From the NCBI GenBank assembly GCA_030066195.1, contig JASJCB010000014.1:1-64000 (forward strand): a stretch of DNA of 64,000 nucleotides. Reading direction: 5' to 3'. Under the pieces are notes generated by a model that saw only the letters and a program-made list of their open reading frames with translations, was not told the DNA's origin and did not search any database. This document shows, one piece after another, positions 35,568 through 44,947 of the stretch. The translations under genes and the position numbers were made by a program. This DNA comes from Acidobacteriota bacterium (GTDB lineage Bacteria > Acidobacteriota > Holophagae > Acanthopleuribacterales > Acanthopleuribacteraceae). Numbering within the stretch: the first letter of the stretch is position 1; every line of letters begins with the position of its first letter.

Positions 35568-36545
35568 CTACTCGCCCAAGGTCGTGCGGATTTGGGCCAG
35601 GGCGTAGACCTGGATGACCGCGTCTTGTTGGGAGAGTAAAACCAGGTGGTCGTCTTCGATGCTGATGGTGCGTAGGATGATGGGTAATTTGGTCTTGAGC
35701 GAGATCTTTCCTGTTTTTAGATTGATCCGAAATAGGGTGACCTCGGTGGGTTTGCGCTCGTCTTCGGTGATGCTGCGTTCGTCGCCGGCCAGGAACCAGA
35801 TGATTTCCGGGCTTTCGACCGCGACATCGAAGAGGGGGAGACCGAATCGATAGTATTTAATTTTTCGCGGTCGGTGTTTCAGGATGGCGTCGCCGAAAGG
35901 GTCTCGCTCTACTTCTTTTTTGAATAAAGCCAGGGGAACTTCTCGCTTGCTGACGAGTTGCCCCTCTTTGTTATAAATTTCGAAGGCGCCGCGTGGTTTC
36001 ACGATCAGGGTGTGATCTTTGTCCAGGCGAACCGGCCAGGATTGGGAGAGATGAAATCCAATGCCGGTGTCGTCTTCCAGTTTGCCCAACAGATGCCCGG
36101 TTTCCAGATTTTTCAGGACCATCCGGTTGCGGAAGGCCTCCTCGAAGTGCAACGGTTCAAACCGGGTGCCGTCGGCCAGGTAATGGAGTCGGGGTTCGCA
36201 GGCTTCTTTTTTCTGGAAAACGCCGTCCAGGGTGAAGAGAGACCTGGAGCGACCGTAACGCTCCGCAACCACCAACAGGCCGTCGCGCAAGGCCAGGGCA
36301 CCGGGTTGGTGCCTGAATTCGTCGCCTGCCTCACCAATACTGCCGATGAATTTGACGAATCCATGCTTGTTGAAAACCAGGACGGGTTGTCCTTCATCCG
36401 TCAGCTAGAGCCGCTTTCCGGTATACAGGGCATCATGGGGATAGGAGAGGAACTTATCTCCCGAGTAGGGTTGCGTATCGTCTACCTGCATGATGGGAGC
36501 CACCGGAAGACCGCCGGCGGTAATGAGTAATAGTAGGAAGGTCAT
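35568..36545 (-). pseudogene. Secreted six-bladed beta-propeller protein gene broken by one amber codon
   Basis: A single frame of 325 codons starts at ATG 36545 with a signal peptide (MTFLLLLITAGGLPVAP) and is interrupted only by TAG at 36405-36407. After it, the same frame continues with LTDEGQPVLVFNKHGFVKFI and about 270 more residues of NHL/6-bladed-propeller-like sequence. From context (YTGKRL-stop-LTDEG) the missing residue was probably Tyr or Trp, one base change away. No frameshift is seen, so this is a young pseudogene, a readthrough gene, or a sequencing error. A restart at TTG 36290 would give 240 residues without a signal peptide. Confidence 0.75.
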
Positions 36546-36746
36546 TTCAAACTCGAAATCGCAGGATCCGCTCGGTCAGGATACCGGCCGGTTATAATCA
36601 AAGCATTCTATTCAAAAACTCCTTTCACCGCATTATGCGATTGCCCACGAAGTCCTGACAGAATTGCACCCGGGACTAATCCTTTTTGTTAGAATGGTCG
36701 TATCAGTCTCCGTGCGTCAAAATCACCACCAAGGCGAGGTGTTTGG

Positions 36747-37685
36747 TTGCTGCTATCTATTGAGAACTTTACGGTTTCTTACGGCAAGAACCGTGTCCTG
36801 GACCGAATCAGCCTGGAACTGCCCAATACGTCGATCGGTCTGCTGGGTCCCAACGGGGCCGGCAAGAGTACGCTGATCAAAGCCATTCTGGGTTTGGTTC
36901 CGCCTGAAGCCGGTACCGGCCGGTTCCTGAATTTCCGCGTGGGCACCGACGACCGCAACGTGCGCAAGTACGTGGGCTACATGCCCGAAAGCGATTGTCT
37001 GATCCCCGGTTTCAATGCGGTTCAGTACGTCAGTTATTGCGCTCAGCTCAACGGCATGGAAGAGCGCGAGGCCTTCAAGCGCGCCCACAAGGTGCTGTAT
37101 CTGGCCGGTTTGGGCGAGGCGCGTTATCGCGATTTGGACACCTATTCCGCCGGCATGAAACAGCGCTTGAAGTTGGCCCAGGCCATTGTCCACGATCCCT
37201 ACCTGGTCTTTCTGGACGAACCCACCAACGGCCTGGACCCCGAGGGCCGCGAGGAAATGCTGGACCTGATCCGGCAAATCGCGGAAATCGAGAACCGTTG
37301 CGTGGTGCTGTCCTCCCACTTGATGCGCGACGTGGAGCGTTGCACCAAGTACCTGGTGATCATGGACAAAAGCCAGATCAAGTGCACGGGCTATATCCGC
37401 GACCTGTGCGCCGGACAGGCCAATCGCTACCGCTTGCGCGTGAATGAACGCCACCGGGGCGCCGCCGACATCCTGAAGCAGAACGGTTACCGGATCGACC
37501 TGGTCCACCCGCGTCAGCCCGAGTTGGAGACCACCTTGCGCGACGATCAGGCGCCTCGCGACCTGTTCCGGATCTTGATCAATGAAGGCATCCAGATCCG
37601 CAAACTCATCCCCCGGCATTTCACGGTGGAGGAAATCTATCGCAAACACGTTTCCGTAGGTGGTGACCATGACAAAGAAAAGTGA
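36747..37685 (+). CDS. ABC transporter ATP-binding protein (ABC-2 type, first copy)
   Basis: 312 residues. Walker A GPNGAGKST near 33-41, signature YSAGMKQRLKLAQ, Walker B YLVFLDEPTNGLDPEG, and H-loop SSHL. The last 80 residues are the usual DrrA/GldA-like C-terminal extension. TTG start at 36747, preceded by GAGGTG at seven bases. First gene of a four-gene operon with alternating ATPase and permease genes; the next start overlaps its end. Confidence 0.9.
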   Translation: MLLSIENFTVSYGKNRVLDRISLELPNTSIGLLGPNGAGKSTLIKAILGLVPPEAGTGRFLNFRVGTDDRNVRKYVGYMPESDCLIPGFNAVQYVSYCAQLNGMEEREAFKRAHKVLYLAGLGEARYRDLDTYSAGMKQRLKLAQAIVHDPYLVFLDEPTNGLDPEGREEMLDLIRQIAEIENRCVVLSSHLMRDVERCTKYLVIMDKSQIKCTGYIRDLCAGQANRYRLRVNERHRGAADILKQNGYRIDLVHPRQPELETTLRDDQAPRDLFRILINEGIQIRKLIPRHFTVEEIYRKHVSVGGDHDKEK

Positions 37686-38634
37686 GATTTACGCCCAGGG
37701 TTACGAACCCTGGGAAGGCGAACGCGGGCCCACCGATCCCATCGACAAGATCTTCCGCCATCCCGCCGTGTTGATCGGGCGCGGAACTCTGAGGAATGTC
37801 AGCTTCATGCCCTCGGGTTGCTTTTTGCGACTGGGTTTCTTCATCCTGGTTATTCTGCCGATCGCGGGTTATTTCTTCATGGTGGCGATCTCCTCCATCG
37901 CCCGCTTCCAGATCGAAAACCTGAAGAACAGCGAAACCTTCGGCGACATCGCCCGGCCGCTGGCGGAACTTTGGGCTCAGACCAGTTCGGAAACCACCGA
38001 GGCGCAAATCCACCTGGCCACCATCCTCATCCCGTCGCTTACCTTCAGCGTGTTCGCCATGATCTTCTACGGCTCCCAGTTGATCAGCCGGGAAAAACAG
38101 GCCAACGCCTTGCAGGTTTACTTTGCCAAGGCCATTACACGCGCCGATTACGTCATCGGCAAGTTCATGGTGATCGGCGTTTTGACCGGATTGTTTACCC
38201 TGGTTCCCTCCGCCCTGATCATTTTGTTGGGGCTGGTGCTCAGTCCCGATTTCGTGGAGTTCATCAGCCAGTCCTGGTACGTCCCCATTTTGACCGGGTC
38301 CTATTGGCTGGTCCTGACGGCGTCCTTCGGCAGCATTACCCTGTTCTTCTCGGCCTGTTTCGACAAGTCGTATATGGCCGCTGTCGGCTTTATCGGCTTC
38401 GGCTTCTTCTGCATGGTCAGCTCCATCGTGCTGGGCGCCCTGTTCGGCATGCCGGACATCTTGACCGGGCTGAACTGGGGCAAGGGCATCTACGACATCG
38501 CCACGGCCATCTTCGAGCTACAGATCGACTTCGGTTCCCGCTTGTTCTGGCAGTTGGTCGACCTGGGCGCGATCACGCTACTCGGCATCTTCCTGCTCTT
38601 CAAGAAGATTCAGCCCGTGGAGGTGATCAAATGA
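37669..38634 (+). CDS. ABC-2 type permease (first copy)
   Basis: 321 residues from ATG 37669, with AGGTGG upstream (a GTG nine bases earlier is an alternative). A cytoplasmic N-terminus with YEPWEGERGP is followed by about six membrane helices (e.g. LGFFILVILPIAGYFFM and LTGLFTLVPSALIILLGLVL). A partner for the ATPase just upstream, with which it overlaps by 17 bases. Substrate unknown; export is usual for this class. Confidence 0.85.
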   Translation: MTKKSEIYAQGYEPWEGERGPTDPIDKIFRHPAVLIGRGTLRNVSFMPSGCFLRLGFFILVILPIAGYFFMVAISSIARFQIENLKNSETFGDIARPLAELWAQTSSETTEAQIHLATILIPSLTFSVFAMIFYGSQLISREKQANALQVYFAKAITRADYVIGKFMVIGVLTGLFTLVPSALIILLGLVLSPDFVEFISQSWYVPILTGSYWLVLTASFGSITLFFSACFDKSYMAAVGFIGFGFFCMVSSIVLGALFGMPDILTGLNWGKGIYDIATAIFELQIDFGSRLFWQLVDLGAITLLGIFLLFKKIQPVEVIK

Positions 38635-39554
38635 ATCAAATATTCGTGAATAAGGTCTCCAAGTGGTACGGCGATGTTTCGGCCCTCAACGAGGTCAGCC
38701 TGGAGTTGGAGCCCGGCGTGCTGGGCCTGCTGGGTCCCAACGGCGCGGGCAAATCGACCCTGTTGAAGTTGATGGCGGGCCAGTTGGACGCCAGCCTGGG
38801 CAATATCACGGTGCTGGGCAGAACCTACGCTCAAGACGCCACGCTGTTCTACGATATCGGCTTCTGCCCGGAGCAGGACAGCCTTTGGGAGGAGTTCAGC
38901 GGCGGCCAGTTCCTCTCGGCCATGCTGAAGTTGCACGGCTGGGGTGCGCACGACGCCGATCGCCGCACGAAGGAATTGATCGGCCTCTTCGACCTGGAAA
39001 GAGCCGGGAACCGCAGGGTCAAGGGTTACTCCAAGGGCATGCGTCAGAAGTTGCGCATCGCCCAGGCGTTGGCGCATAACCCCAAAGTGCTGTTCCTGGA
39101 CGAACCCATGGCCGGGCTCGACGCCACCAGCCGCGCCTTTGTGGCCGACCTGGTCCAGGAGATGGGCGAGCAGGACCGCATTGTGGTCATCTCCAGCCAT
39201 ATCCTGCACGAGGTGGAGAGCATCACCAAGGACATGGTGCTCATCAACCAGGGCCAGCTGCGGGCGCGCGGCAATGTCTACGAAATCCGCGAGTTGCTGA
39301 CCGACCATCCGCTGCAACTGGAGTTGACCGTCAGCGATCCCCGCACCCTGGTGCGCGTCTGCATGGAGTACAACCACGTGGTCAAGATCGAGTTGGACCC
39401 GACCGATCCCGAGCGGATCATCCTGTTTACCCAACACCAGAACCAGTTCTTCAAGGACCTGCCCGAAATCCTGGAACGCGGCGACCTGAAACTGAAGAGC
39501 CTGCACGCCGAGGACGAAGACATGGAATCGGTCTTCAAGTATCTGGTCAAGTAA
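38631..39554 (+). CDS. ABC transporter ATP-binding protein (second copy)
   Basis: 307 residues from the ATG in the ATGA overlap with the permease. Walker A GPNGAGKST, signature YSKGMRQKLRIAQALAHNP, Walker B VLFLDEPMAGLDA, H-loop SSHILHEVE. The frame stays open far upstream into the permease gene, but that part is translation of the wrong frame. Confidence 0.9.
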   Translation: MNQIFVNKVSKWYGDVSALNEVSLELEPGVLGLLGPNGAGKSTLLKLMAGQLDASLGNITVLGRTYAQDATLFYDIGFCPEQDSLWEEFSGGQFLSAMLKLHGWGAHDADRRTKELIGLFDLERAGNRRVKGYSKGMRQKLRIAQALAHNPKVLFLDEPMAGLDATSRAFVADLVQEMGEQDRIVVISSHILHEVESITKDMVLINQGQLRARGNVYEIRELLTDHPLQLELTVSDPRTLVRVCMEYNHVVKIELDPTDPERIILFTQHQNQFFKDLPEILERGDLKLKSLHAEDEDMESVFKYLVK

Positions 39555-39564
39555 GGGGTTGGAG

Positions 39565-40386
39565 ATGAATGAAATCAAAGTGAATCACAATCAAGTTCAC
39601 CTGGCTTTTACCCTGGGCAAGATCACGGCCCATCGCTTGATCAAGCGTCATTTCACCTGGGTCTTTTTGTTGCTGGGTTGCGCACCGGCGATGATCGCCA
39701 CGTTCTGGATCGGGGTGCAGTTGGATTTTTGGGATGCGCCCAAGCTGCCGTTTGCCTTGTTCCAGGACCTGTTGGGTTTGTATTTCGGCTTGTTCTACGT
39801 GCCCCTGCTGGCGATTCTGCTCGGCCAGGGCGTGATTTCCGAGGAAGTGGAAACCAAGAACCTGACTTTTACCCTGGTGCGTCCGCTACGCCGGGAATCC
39901 ATTGTGGCCGGCCGCTTTCTGGGACACCTGTTCGTGGGTTGGATCCTGGTCGGCGTCTCGCTGGTGGTTGTCTACATGGGCAATATGATGTTCCAATTCG
40001 AGAACTTCTTCAGCGAGTTGCTGTACCTGATCCGCTCGGTGATCATCATGTGCTTCGGCTTCATGGGTTACCTGGGCATCGTCGCTCTGTTCGGCACCCT
40101 GCTCAAGCGCATGTCCATCGTACTGTGCATCTTCTGGGTCTTGATGGATGTCTTCTTTTCGCGCCTGCCGGTCAGCAAACTACAGGCCGTCAGCGTGCAG
40201 TACCGCATGCTGGCCAGCTTTCCGGACGGCGAACTGCCCACCCAGTTCGGGTTGGCCTTCACCAAGATCACGGCGGCGCCCATGTACCTGGGCTTCACCT
40301 TCTGTCTGTTGTTCGCGGCGACCTGTTGCGCCGTGATGACCTGGCGAATCCGCAAAGAAGTGATCTTATCGGGCGGCATCAAATAA
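39565..40386 (+). CDS. ABC-2 type permease (second copy)
   Basis: 273 residues, about six membrane helices (GLYFGLFYVPLLAILLGQG; GWILVGVSLVVVYMG; ITAAPMYLGFTFCLLF). The GQGVISEEVETKNLTFTLVRPL segment is typical of ABC-2/NatB-like permeases. ATG 39565 is preferred over the TTG two codons earlier because AAGGGG is then well spaced. Last gene of the transporter operon. Confidence 0.85.
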   Translation: MNEIKVNHNQVHLAFTLGKITAHRLIKRHFTWVFLLLGCAPAMIATFWIGVQLDFWDAPKLPFALFQDLLGLYFGLFYVPLLAILLGQGVISEEVETKNLTFTLVRPLRRESIVAGRFLGHLFVGWILVGVSLVVVYMGNMMFQFENFFSELLYLIRSVIIMCFGFMGYLGIVALFGTLLKRMSIVLCIFWVLMDVFFSRLPVSKLQAVSVQYRMLASFPDGELPTQFGLAFTKITAAPMYLGFTFCLLFAATCCAVMTWRIRKEVILSGGIK

Positions 40387-40393
40387 GCAAAAG

Positions 40394-40416
40394 CGGGAGG
40401 GCGTGACGCCCTCCCG
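40394..40416. terminator. Terminator hairpin between convergent operons
   Basis: A perfect 10-bp stem CGGGAGGGCG/CGCCCTCCCG with a TGA loop. On the minus strand it is followed by CTTTTGCTTATTT, so it should end transcription of the metX operon and may also serve the ABC operon. Confidence 0.75.
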
Positions 40417-40447
40417 TCAAACCTATATGGTACTTAATTGGAGTCTG

Positions 40448-40876
40448 TCAGCTCTTGACCATTCCTTCCGGTAGACGGAAATGGAAGCCGGCCGAGCGCA
40501 CCATGATCTCGGTTTCCCGCCACAGGATCTTGCCGTCTTCGGTAGAAAGATCGAAGAACAGATCGATCTTGGGGCTGGTCCACAGGACCAGGCGCAGGCG
40601 TTCATCGCCCGTGAACTCAGCCGCGCCGACATTGGCCTCGCGGCGGAAGAGCCGCTGCATGATGGTCAAGGGCTTCTCGTTTTCCGTACGAATACCGTTC
40701 TCGGCCATGTCGGGGTAGGTGGTGAACTGCTCATTGTTGCCCGCGTATTGAACCAGGACGCCTTGTATCTCGAAGATGACGCCGGTTAGTCCGCTTTGAC
40801 TGGACTCGGGATCGGGAATGCCGATAGTTCTTTGCGCCGAGTCGATGGTGCGCCGCCAATAACGTGGTTTACTCAT
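40448..40876 (-). CDS. Small uncharacterised protein downstream of metX
   Basis: 142 residues, not recognised. No signal peptide or membrane helix. It has alternating beta-like strands (GLTGVIFEIQGVLVQY, ERLRLVLWTSPKIDLFFD) and a basic middle (QRLFRREAN). It starts one base after the metX stop, so it is cotranscribed and probably coupled. Conservation would be needed to know whether it acts in sulfur metabolism. Confidence 0.7.
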   Translation of the reverse strand: MSKPRYWRRTIDSAQRTIGIPDPESSQSGLTGVIFEIQGVLVQYAGNNEQFTTYPDMAENGIRTENEKPLTIMQRLFRREANVGAAEFTGDERLRLVLWTSPKIDLFFDLSTEDGKILWRETEIMVRSAGFHFRLPEGMVKS

Positions 40877-40877
40877 A

Positions 40878-41978
40878 TCAACCCCTCGGCGCCTCGTCCA
40901 GGAAGGTGCGTATCTTATGATCGAACCAGTCTACCTCAACCAGAAAAGCATCGTGACCGGCGTTGCTGCGCAGTTTGGCCAGGTGCGTGTCCTTGCCCAA
41001 TTTGCGCAGCAGTTTGTATACGGCTTCCTGCTCCTCGAAGGGAAACAAGATGTCGGTATCGACGCCGATGATAAGGGTCCGCGCTTGAATGCGTTTGACG
41101 CCCGCCTCATAGGTGTTGAATCCGTAACCCAGGCTGTAATGGTCCATGGCCTTGGACAGGAAGAGAAAGCTGTTGGCGTCGTAATCGGCGGCCAGTTTGT
41201 CGCCCATATGCGCGAGATAGCTCTCCACCTGGAATTCGGGTCCGAAGTTATAGCCGATATCGGCGCGCGTGCGGCCGAAGCGTTCATTGAATTCGCGTCC
41301 GCTACGGTAGGTGATATTGCCGATCTGGCGCGCCACCGACATGCTGCGCACCGGTTTTTCTTCGCGGTCGTAGTACCAACCGTCGGCATAGGCGGGATCG
41401 GCCAGGATGACTTGGCGCTGGACATAGCGGTAGGCGATGGACTGGGCGCCGGGCCGGCCGGTAGCGGAGATCATAATGGTGTTCTCCACGGCATCGGCAA
41501 AACGCGCCGCGTATTCCAAGGCAACCATGCCGCCCATGGACGCGCCCATGGAACAGAACACGCGCTCTATGCCCAGATGGTCGACAACCAGCTTGCAGCT
41601 CTCGGCAAGGTCCTGCAGCAACACTGGCGGAAAGTCCGGCCCGTAGGGTTTGTCGGTTGCCGGATTGAGATGAGACGGCCCGGTGGAGCCGAAGCAGGAA
41701 CCCAGGTAATTGAAGCAGATCACGAAATACTTATCGGTATCCAAGGCCAGGCCGGGTCCGATCATGGCTTCCCACCAGCCCGGTTTGTCCTGACGATTGT
41801 GAGAGGCCGCGTGGGCCGAGGAGGACAAACCGGTAAACAAAAGGACCACGTTGCCTTTGTCCACGGCCAATTGACCCCAGGTTTCGTAGGCCGTTTCGAT
41901 ACCTGGCAAGATGCCGCCCAAAGTCAGGTGAAAAGGCGCTTCGTGGGTATAGATCTGTCGATATTTGTGCGCGGTCAT
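40878..41978 (-). CDS. metX: Homoserine O-acyltransferase family (MetX)
   Basis: 366 residues from ATG 41978, chosen because the protein then opens with the family start (YRQIYTHEAPFHLTLGG); ATGs at 42011 and 42038 in frame are alternatives. Alpha/beta-hydrolase fold with nucleophile Ser in GASMGGMVALEYA, Asp in GVDTDILFPFEEQ and His in NAGHDAFLVE. LGSCFGSTGPSHLNPAT is the oxyanion/acyl loop. It activates homoserine for methionine synthesis; whether acetyl or succinyl is used, or serine is the acceptor, cannot be fixed by eye. A TATAAT lies just upstream (about 42012-42017) and could be the -10 box. Confidence 0.85.
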   Translation of the reverse strand: MTAHKYRQIYTHEAPFHLTLGGILPGIETAYETWGQLAVDKGNVVLLFTGLSSSAHAASHNRQDKPGWWEAMIGPGLALDTDKYFVICFNYLGSCFGSTGPSHLNPATDKPYGPDFPPVLLQDLAESCKLVVDHLGIERVFCSMGASMGGMVALEYAARFADAVENTIMISATGRPGAQSIAYRYVQRQVILADPAYADGWYYDREEKPVRSMSVARQIGNITYRSGREFNERFGRTRADIGYNFGPEFQVESYLAHMGDKLAADYDANSFLFLSKAMDHYSLGYGFNTYEAGVKRIQARTLIIGVDTDILFPFEEQEAVYKLLRKLGKDTHLAKLRSNAGHDAFLVEVDWFDHKIRTFLDEAPRG

Positions 41979-42230
41979 CTCGGGAGCCCCATTTTCCTCA
42001 GCGGGGCTCATTATAGCTTGCCGAAGGATGGGCTTCATACTTTTTTGCCGTTTTTCCAGGGTGCCGGCCGCCTTTGGCAAAAGAACCTCCCCGGCGGTTT
42101 ATGCCGATCTGCCGTAGTTTACGCAAAAAGTACCGGAAAGGCTTCCCGCTGTGGTTAGATAACAGGCGTCCGAAAACATTTCGGGTCGGGTCGCGTATCT
42201 ACAGAAGCCTTGCAACCCGGCGACATGGGG

Positions 42231-43472
42231 ATGATCGTGAACCGTTACACCGAGGCCGGCTGGTTTTGCCGTTTGTTGACCGACCATGGATTTCCCACCA
42301 TGATGGCGGGCGGTTGTGTCCGTGACCGCCTGTTCGGCAAGGAACCCAAGGACTACGACCTGGCCACCGCGGCCCTGCCTCGAGAAGCCATGCGGCTGTT
42401 CAGGAAGCAGGGTTACAAGGTGGTGCCCACCGGATTGAAACACGGCACTATTTCGGTGGTTTCCAAGCTGCAAACGATCGAGGTGACCACCTTGCGCACC
42501 GATGCGGCCTGTGACGGCCGCCATGCCGAGGTGGTCTTCTCCACCGATTTCCGCGAAGACGCCAGGCGCCGCGACTTCACCATCAACGCCCTCTTTGAAG
42601 ATAGCGAGGGCCGGGTCCACGACCATGTGGGCGGGGTGGACGACCTGCACCACCGGGCATTGCGGTTCGTGGGAGATCCCGCGGCACGCATCCGCGAGGA
42701 TTACCTGCGTATTCTGCGTTACTTCCGTTTTCTTTCCCGGTATGGTTGGGAACCGCGCCCGGAACAACTGGCGGCCATTCAAGCCAACCTGGACGGCTTG
42801 TCGCAATTGTCGGTGGAGCGCGTTCAAAGCGAGATGGATCAAATCCTGGCTTCACCCCATGTGACTCGCATTCTGCCCATGCTGTACGACATCGGCTTGA
42901 CCGGGGTCCTGTTCCCCTTCGTTCGGGCGGATGCTTTACCCGGATTGACCGCGCATTTGTTGGAACTGGATTCGGCGGATCTGCGCTGGTTCTCCTTCTT
43001 CTATTGGGGCGCGGGGCGCATGACGAACCAACAGGTCAAGACGACCATGGACTATATGCGCTTCACCCGCAAACGCAACCGCATGATGCTGGGCTTGAAC
43101 CGGTTTCTCAATTTGCCGCAAGACGACATCGAGCGCCTGTTTATAGCATTGCAGTGGTACGAACAGGACCTTCTACCGCCGGCTCAGTTAAAACACTACC
43201 TGGAGACCTGCACCCGACATCACCCGGGCACGGGCTTTCAAGACCATCTGATCCAACTACTCGACGGCATGGCCCGAGGGAAGCCGTTTGAAACGCCGCG
43301 CGAAGCCCTCATGGCCCTGGCGCCCGCGGTTCGTGGAGAAAGCCTGAGAGTAGCCAAGATTTATTGGTATTTAGGTCTCTGTCGTGATAGTAATGAGGTA
43401 TCACGTGTACTCGCGCAGGCGGAGACCTATCGAACCAAGCTACAATCAGGCGCCCCGGAACCCTTGAGCTGA
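42231..43472 (+). CDS. CCA tRNA nucleotidyltransferase / poly(A) polymerase family
   Basis: 413 residues. The nucleotidyltransferase head has AGGCVRDRLFGKEPKDYDLAT with the two catalytic Asp residues. RRDFTINALFED follows, then the neck (RIREDYLRILRYFRFLSRYGW). The C-terminal 220 residues are helical, without an HD phosphohydrolase motif. It adds CCA to tRNA ends or tails RNA; sequence alone does not separate the two. Start is uncertain among ATG 42225, ATG 42231 and GTG 42237; all leave the domain intact. No tRNA gene lies nearby. Confidence 0.85.
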   Translation: MIVNRYTEAGWFCRLLTDHGFPTMMAGGCVRDRLFGKEPKDYDLATAALPREAMRLFRKQGYKVVPTGLKHGTISVVSKLQTIEVTTLRTDAACDGRHAEVVFSTDFREDARRRDFTINALFEDSEGRVHDHVGGVDDLHHRALRFVGDPAARIREDYLRILRYFRFLSRYGWEPRPEQLAAIQANLDGLSQLSVERVQSEMDQILASPHVTRILPMLYDIGLTGVLFPFVRADALPGLTAHLLELDSADLRWFSFFYWGAGRMTNQQVKTTMDYMRFTRKRNRMMLGLNRFLNLPQDDIERLFIALQWYEQDLLPPAQLKHYLETCTRHHPGTGFQDHLIQLLDGMARGKPFETPREALMALAPAVRGESLRVAKIYWYLGLCRDSNEVSRVLAQAETYRTKLQSGAPEPLS

Positions 43473-43493
43473 GTCCGTACCTGGAGGTTACCC

Positions 43494-44900
43494 ATGCCCG
43501 TTCGTCAGAAAACGCTCGATCCCAAAGCACTGCGCGACCAGGTCCATGAGCTGTTCTTTCCGGAGGGCAAGGAGGACAGCCGCTCGGTCGGTTTCGAATT
43601 GGAACTCTGGCCCTTCCGGCATAACGGCGACAACCCCATTGAACTGGTGCGTTTCTTTGACGAGAAGGGCACCGGCCTGATCGAGATTTTGAAGGAATTG
43701 CAGGGCAGTATCCAGGGCCTGACCTATAGGCCCACGGCCGATTCCCATAAGTTCCTCATCGGCGACGGCGGCAATCTGACCTTTGAACCCGGCGGGCAGT
43801 TGGAATACAGCGGACCGCCCAAACCCTCGCTGGCCGAGGGCATCGCCGATATCGCCGGCATCATCGAAGAACTGCGTTGCGCCTTCAAGCCCTACAATAT
43901 CTGGTTTTTTCATTCGGGCCTCAATCCCTGGTACACCGTGGACGAGGTGGGGCTGCTGTTGACCAAGGGCCGTTACGTTCATATGAACAACCTTTTCAAA
44001 GCCGTGGGCCACTACGGTCAGAAGATGATGCGCCTGTCTACCTCGTTGCAAGTGAACCTGGACACGGGCGATCCCGCCACCATCCAACGCCGCTGGCTGG
44101 CCGCCAACCTGTTGGGGCCCGTCTTCACCGCCCTGTTCGGCAATTCGCCGTTTGTCCACCGCAAGGCCACCGGCGCCTATAGTTACCGTTCCCTGATCTG
44201 GCAACGGCTGGAGCCCAGCCGCACCGGTTTCCCCAAGGGCATGTTGGCCGAAACCTACGAGCCCTGTCCGGTGGAACAATACACCGACTTTGCCCTGGAC
44301 GCCCACAATATGCGCCTGCCCGATCCCTCCGGTGAACTGACTTTCGACGGAACCTTCAAATCCTTCCGCGATTGGATGCACGAGGGCCATAACGGTTACT
44401 TCCCCACGCTGGAAGACTGGAAGCGTCACCTGAGCACCCTCTTCCCCGAGGTTCGCGCCCGGGGGTTCCTGGAGGTCAGGTTCCTGGACGCCCAGTCCAA
44501 GGTATGGTGCGCGGTGCCCGGCATCCTGCTGACCTCGCTGCTTTACCATAACGAGGCAACCGAAACCGTGATCGAGATGCTGAAGCCCTATCGGACCACC
44601 CTGCCCGGCATGCTGGAAACCGCGGCTTATAAGGGCATGGACGAACCGGAGATCGCCCGGCTGGCCGGCAATATCTACAAGCTTGCCATGGACGTCGCGG
44701 CTCGCGAACAGGACGCCAAGGTCGCCGAACTCTGCGAGCGTTTCTTCGCCACCTACACCTATAACAAGCGCAACCCCGGCGCCGAACTGGTGCGCCTGAA
44801 CGACGGTAATCTCTTTACCCCGGAGCAATACCGCGACTTCGAGAAAGCCCAGGTACAAAGCGCCGGTGATATCCTGTCCATCATCTGCGAATACAACTGA
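43494..44900 (+). CDS. Glutamate-cysteine ligase, GCS2 / EgtA-GshA type
   Basis: 468 residues. GFELELWPF near residue 35 and FEPGGQLEYSG are signature blocks of the GCS2 family; LSTSLQVNLDTGD, RSLIWQRLEPSRTG and the basic ARGFLEVRFLDAQ also match. Family members join Glu and Cys for glutathione or ergothioneine synthesis. No gshB or egtB-D genes are adjacent, so the final product is open. GGAGG lies seven bases before the ATG, 21 bases after the CCA-enzyme stop, so the two may be cotranscribed. Confidence 0.85.
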   Translation: MPVRQKTLDPKALRDQVHELFFPEGKEDSRSVGFELELWPFRHNGDNPIELVRFFDEKGTGLIEILKELQGSIQGLTYRPTADSHKFLIGDGGNLTFEPGGQLEYSGPPKPSLAEGIADIAGIIEELRCAFKPYNIWFFHSGLNPWYTVDEVGLLLTKGRYVHMNNLFKAVGHYGQKMMRLSTSLQVNLDTGDPATIQRRWLAANLLGPVFTALFGNSPFVHRKATGAYSYRSLIWQRLEPSRTGFPKGMLAETYEPCPVEQYTDFALDAHNMRLPDPSGELTFDGTFKSFRDWMHEGHNGYFPTLEDWKRHLSTLFPEVRARGFLEVRFLDAQSKVWCAVPGILLTSLLYHNEATETVIEMLKPYRTTLPGMLETAAYKGMDEPEIARLAGNIYKLAMDVAAREQDAKVAELCERFFATYTYNKRNPGAELVRLNDGNLFTPEQYRDFEKAQVQSAGDILSIICEYN

Positions 44901-44947
44901 CCGAAGGCCCTCGACGGCGTCCAAGGAAGGCAGACGAATCACAAGGG

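Noticed and set aside
37818..38630. Upstream open frame continuous with the second ABC ATPase gene
   Set aside because: It is the wrong-frame translation of the first permease; the ATPase domain begins at the ATGA overlap at 38631.
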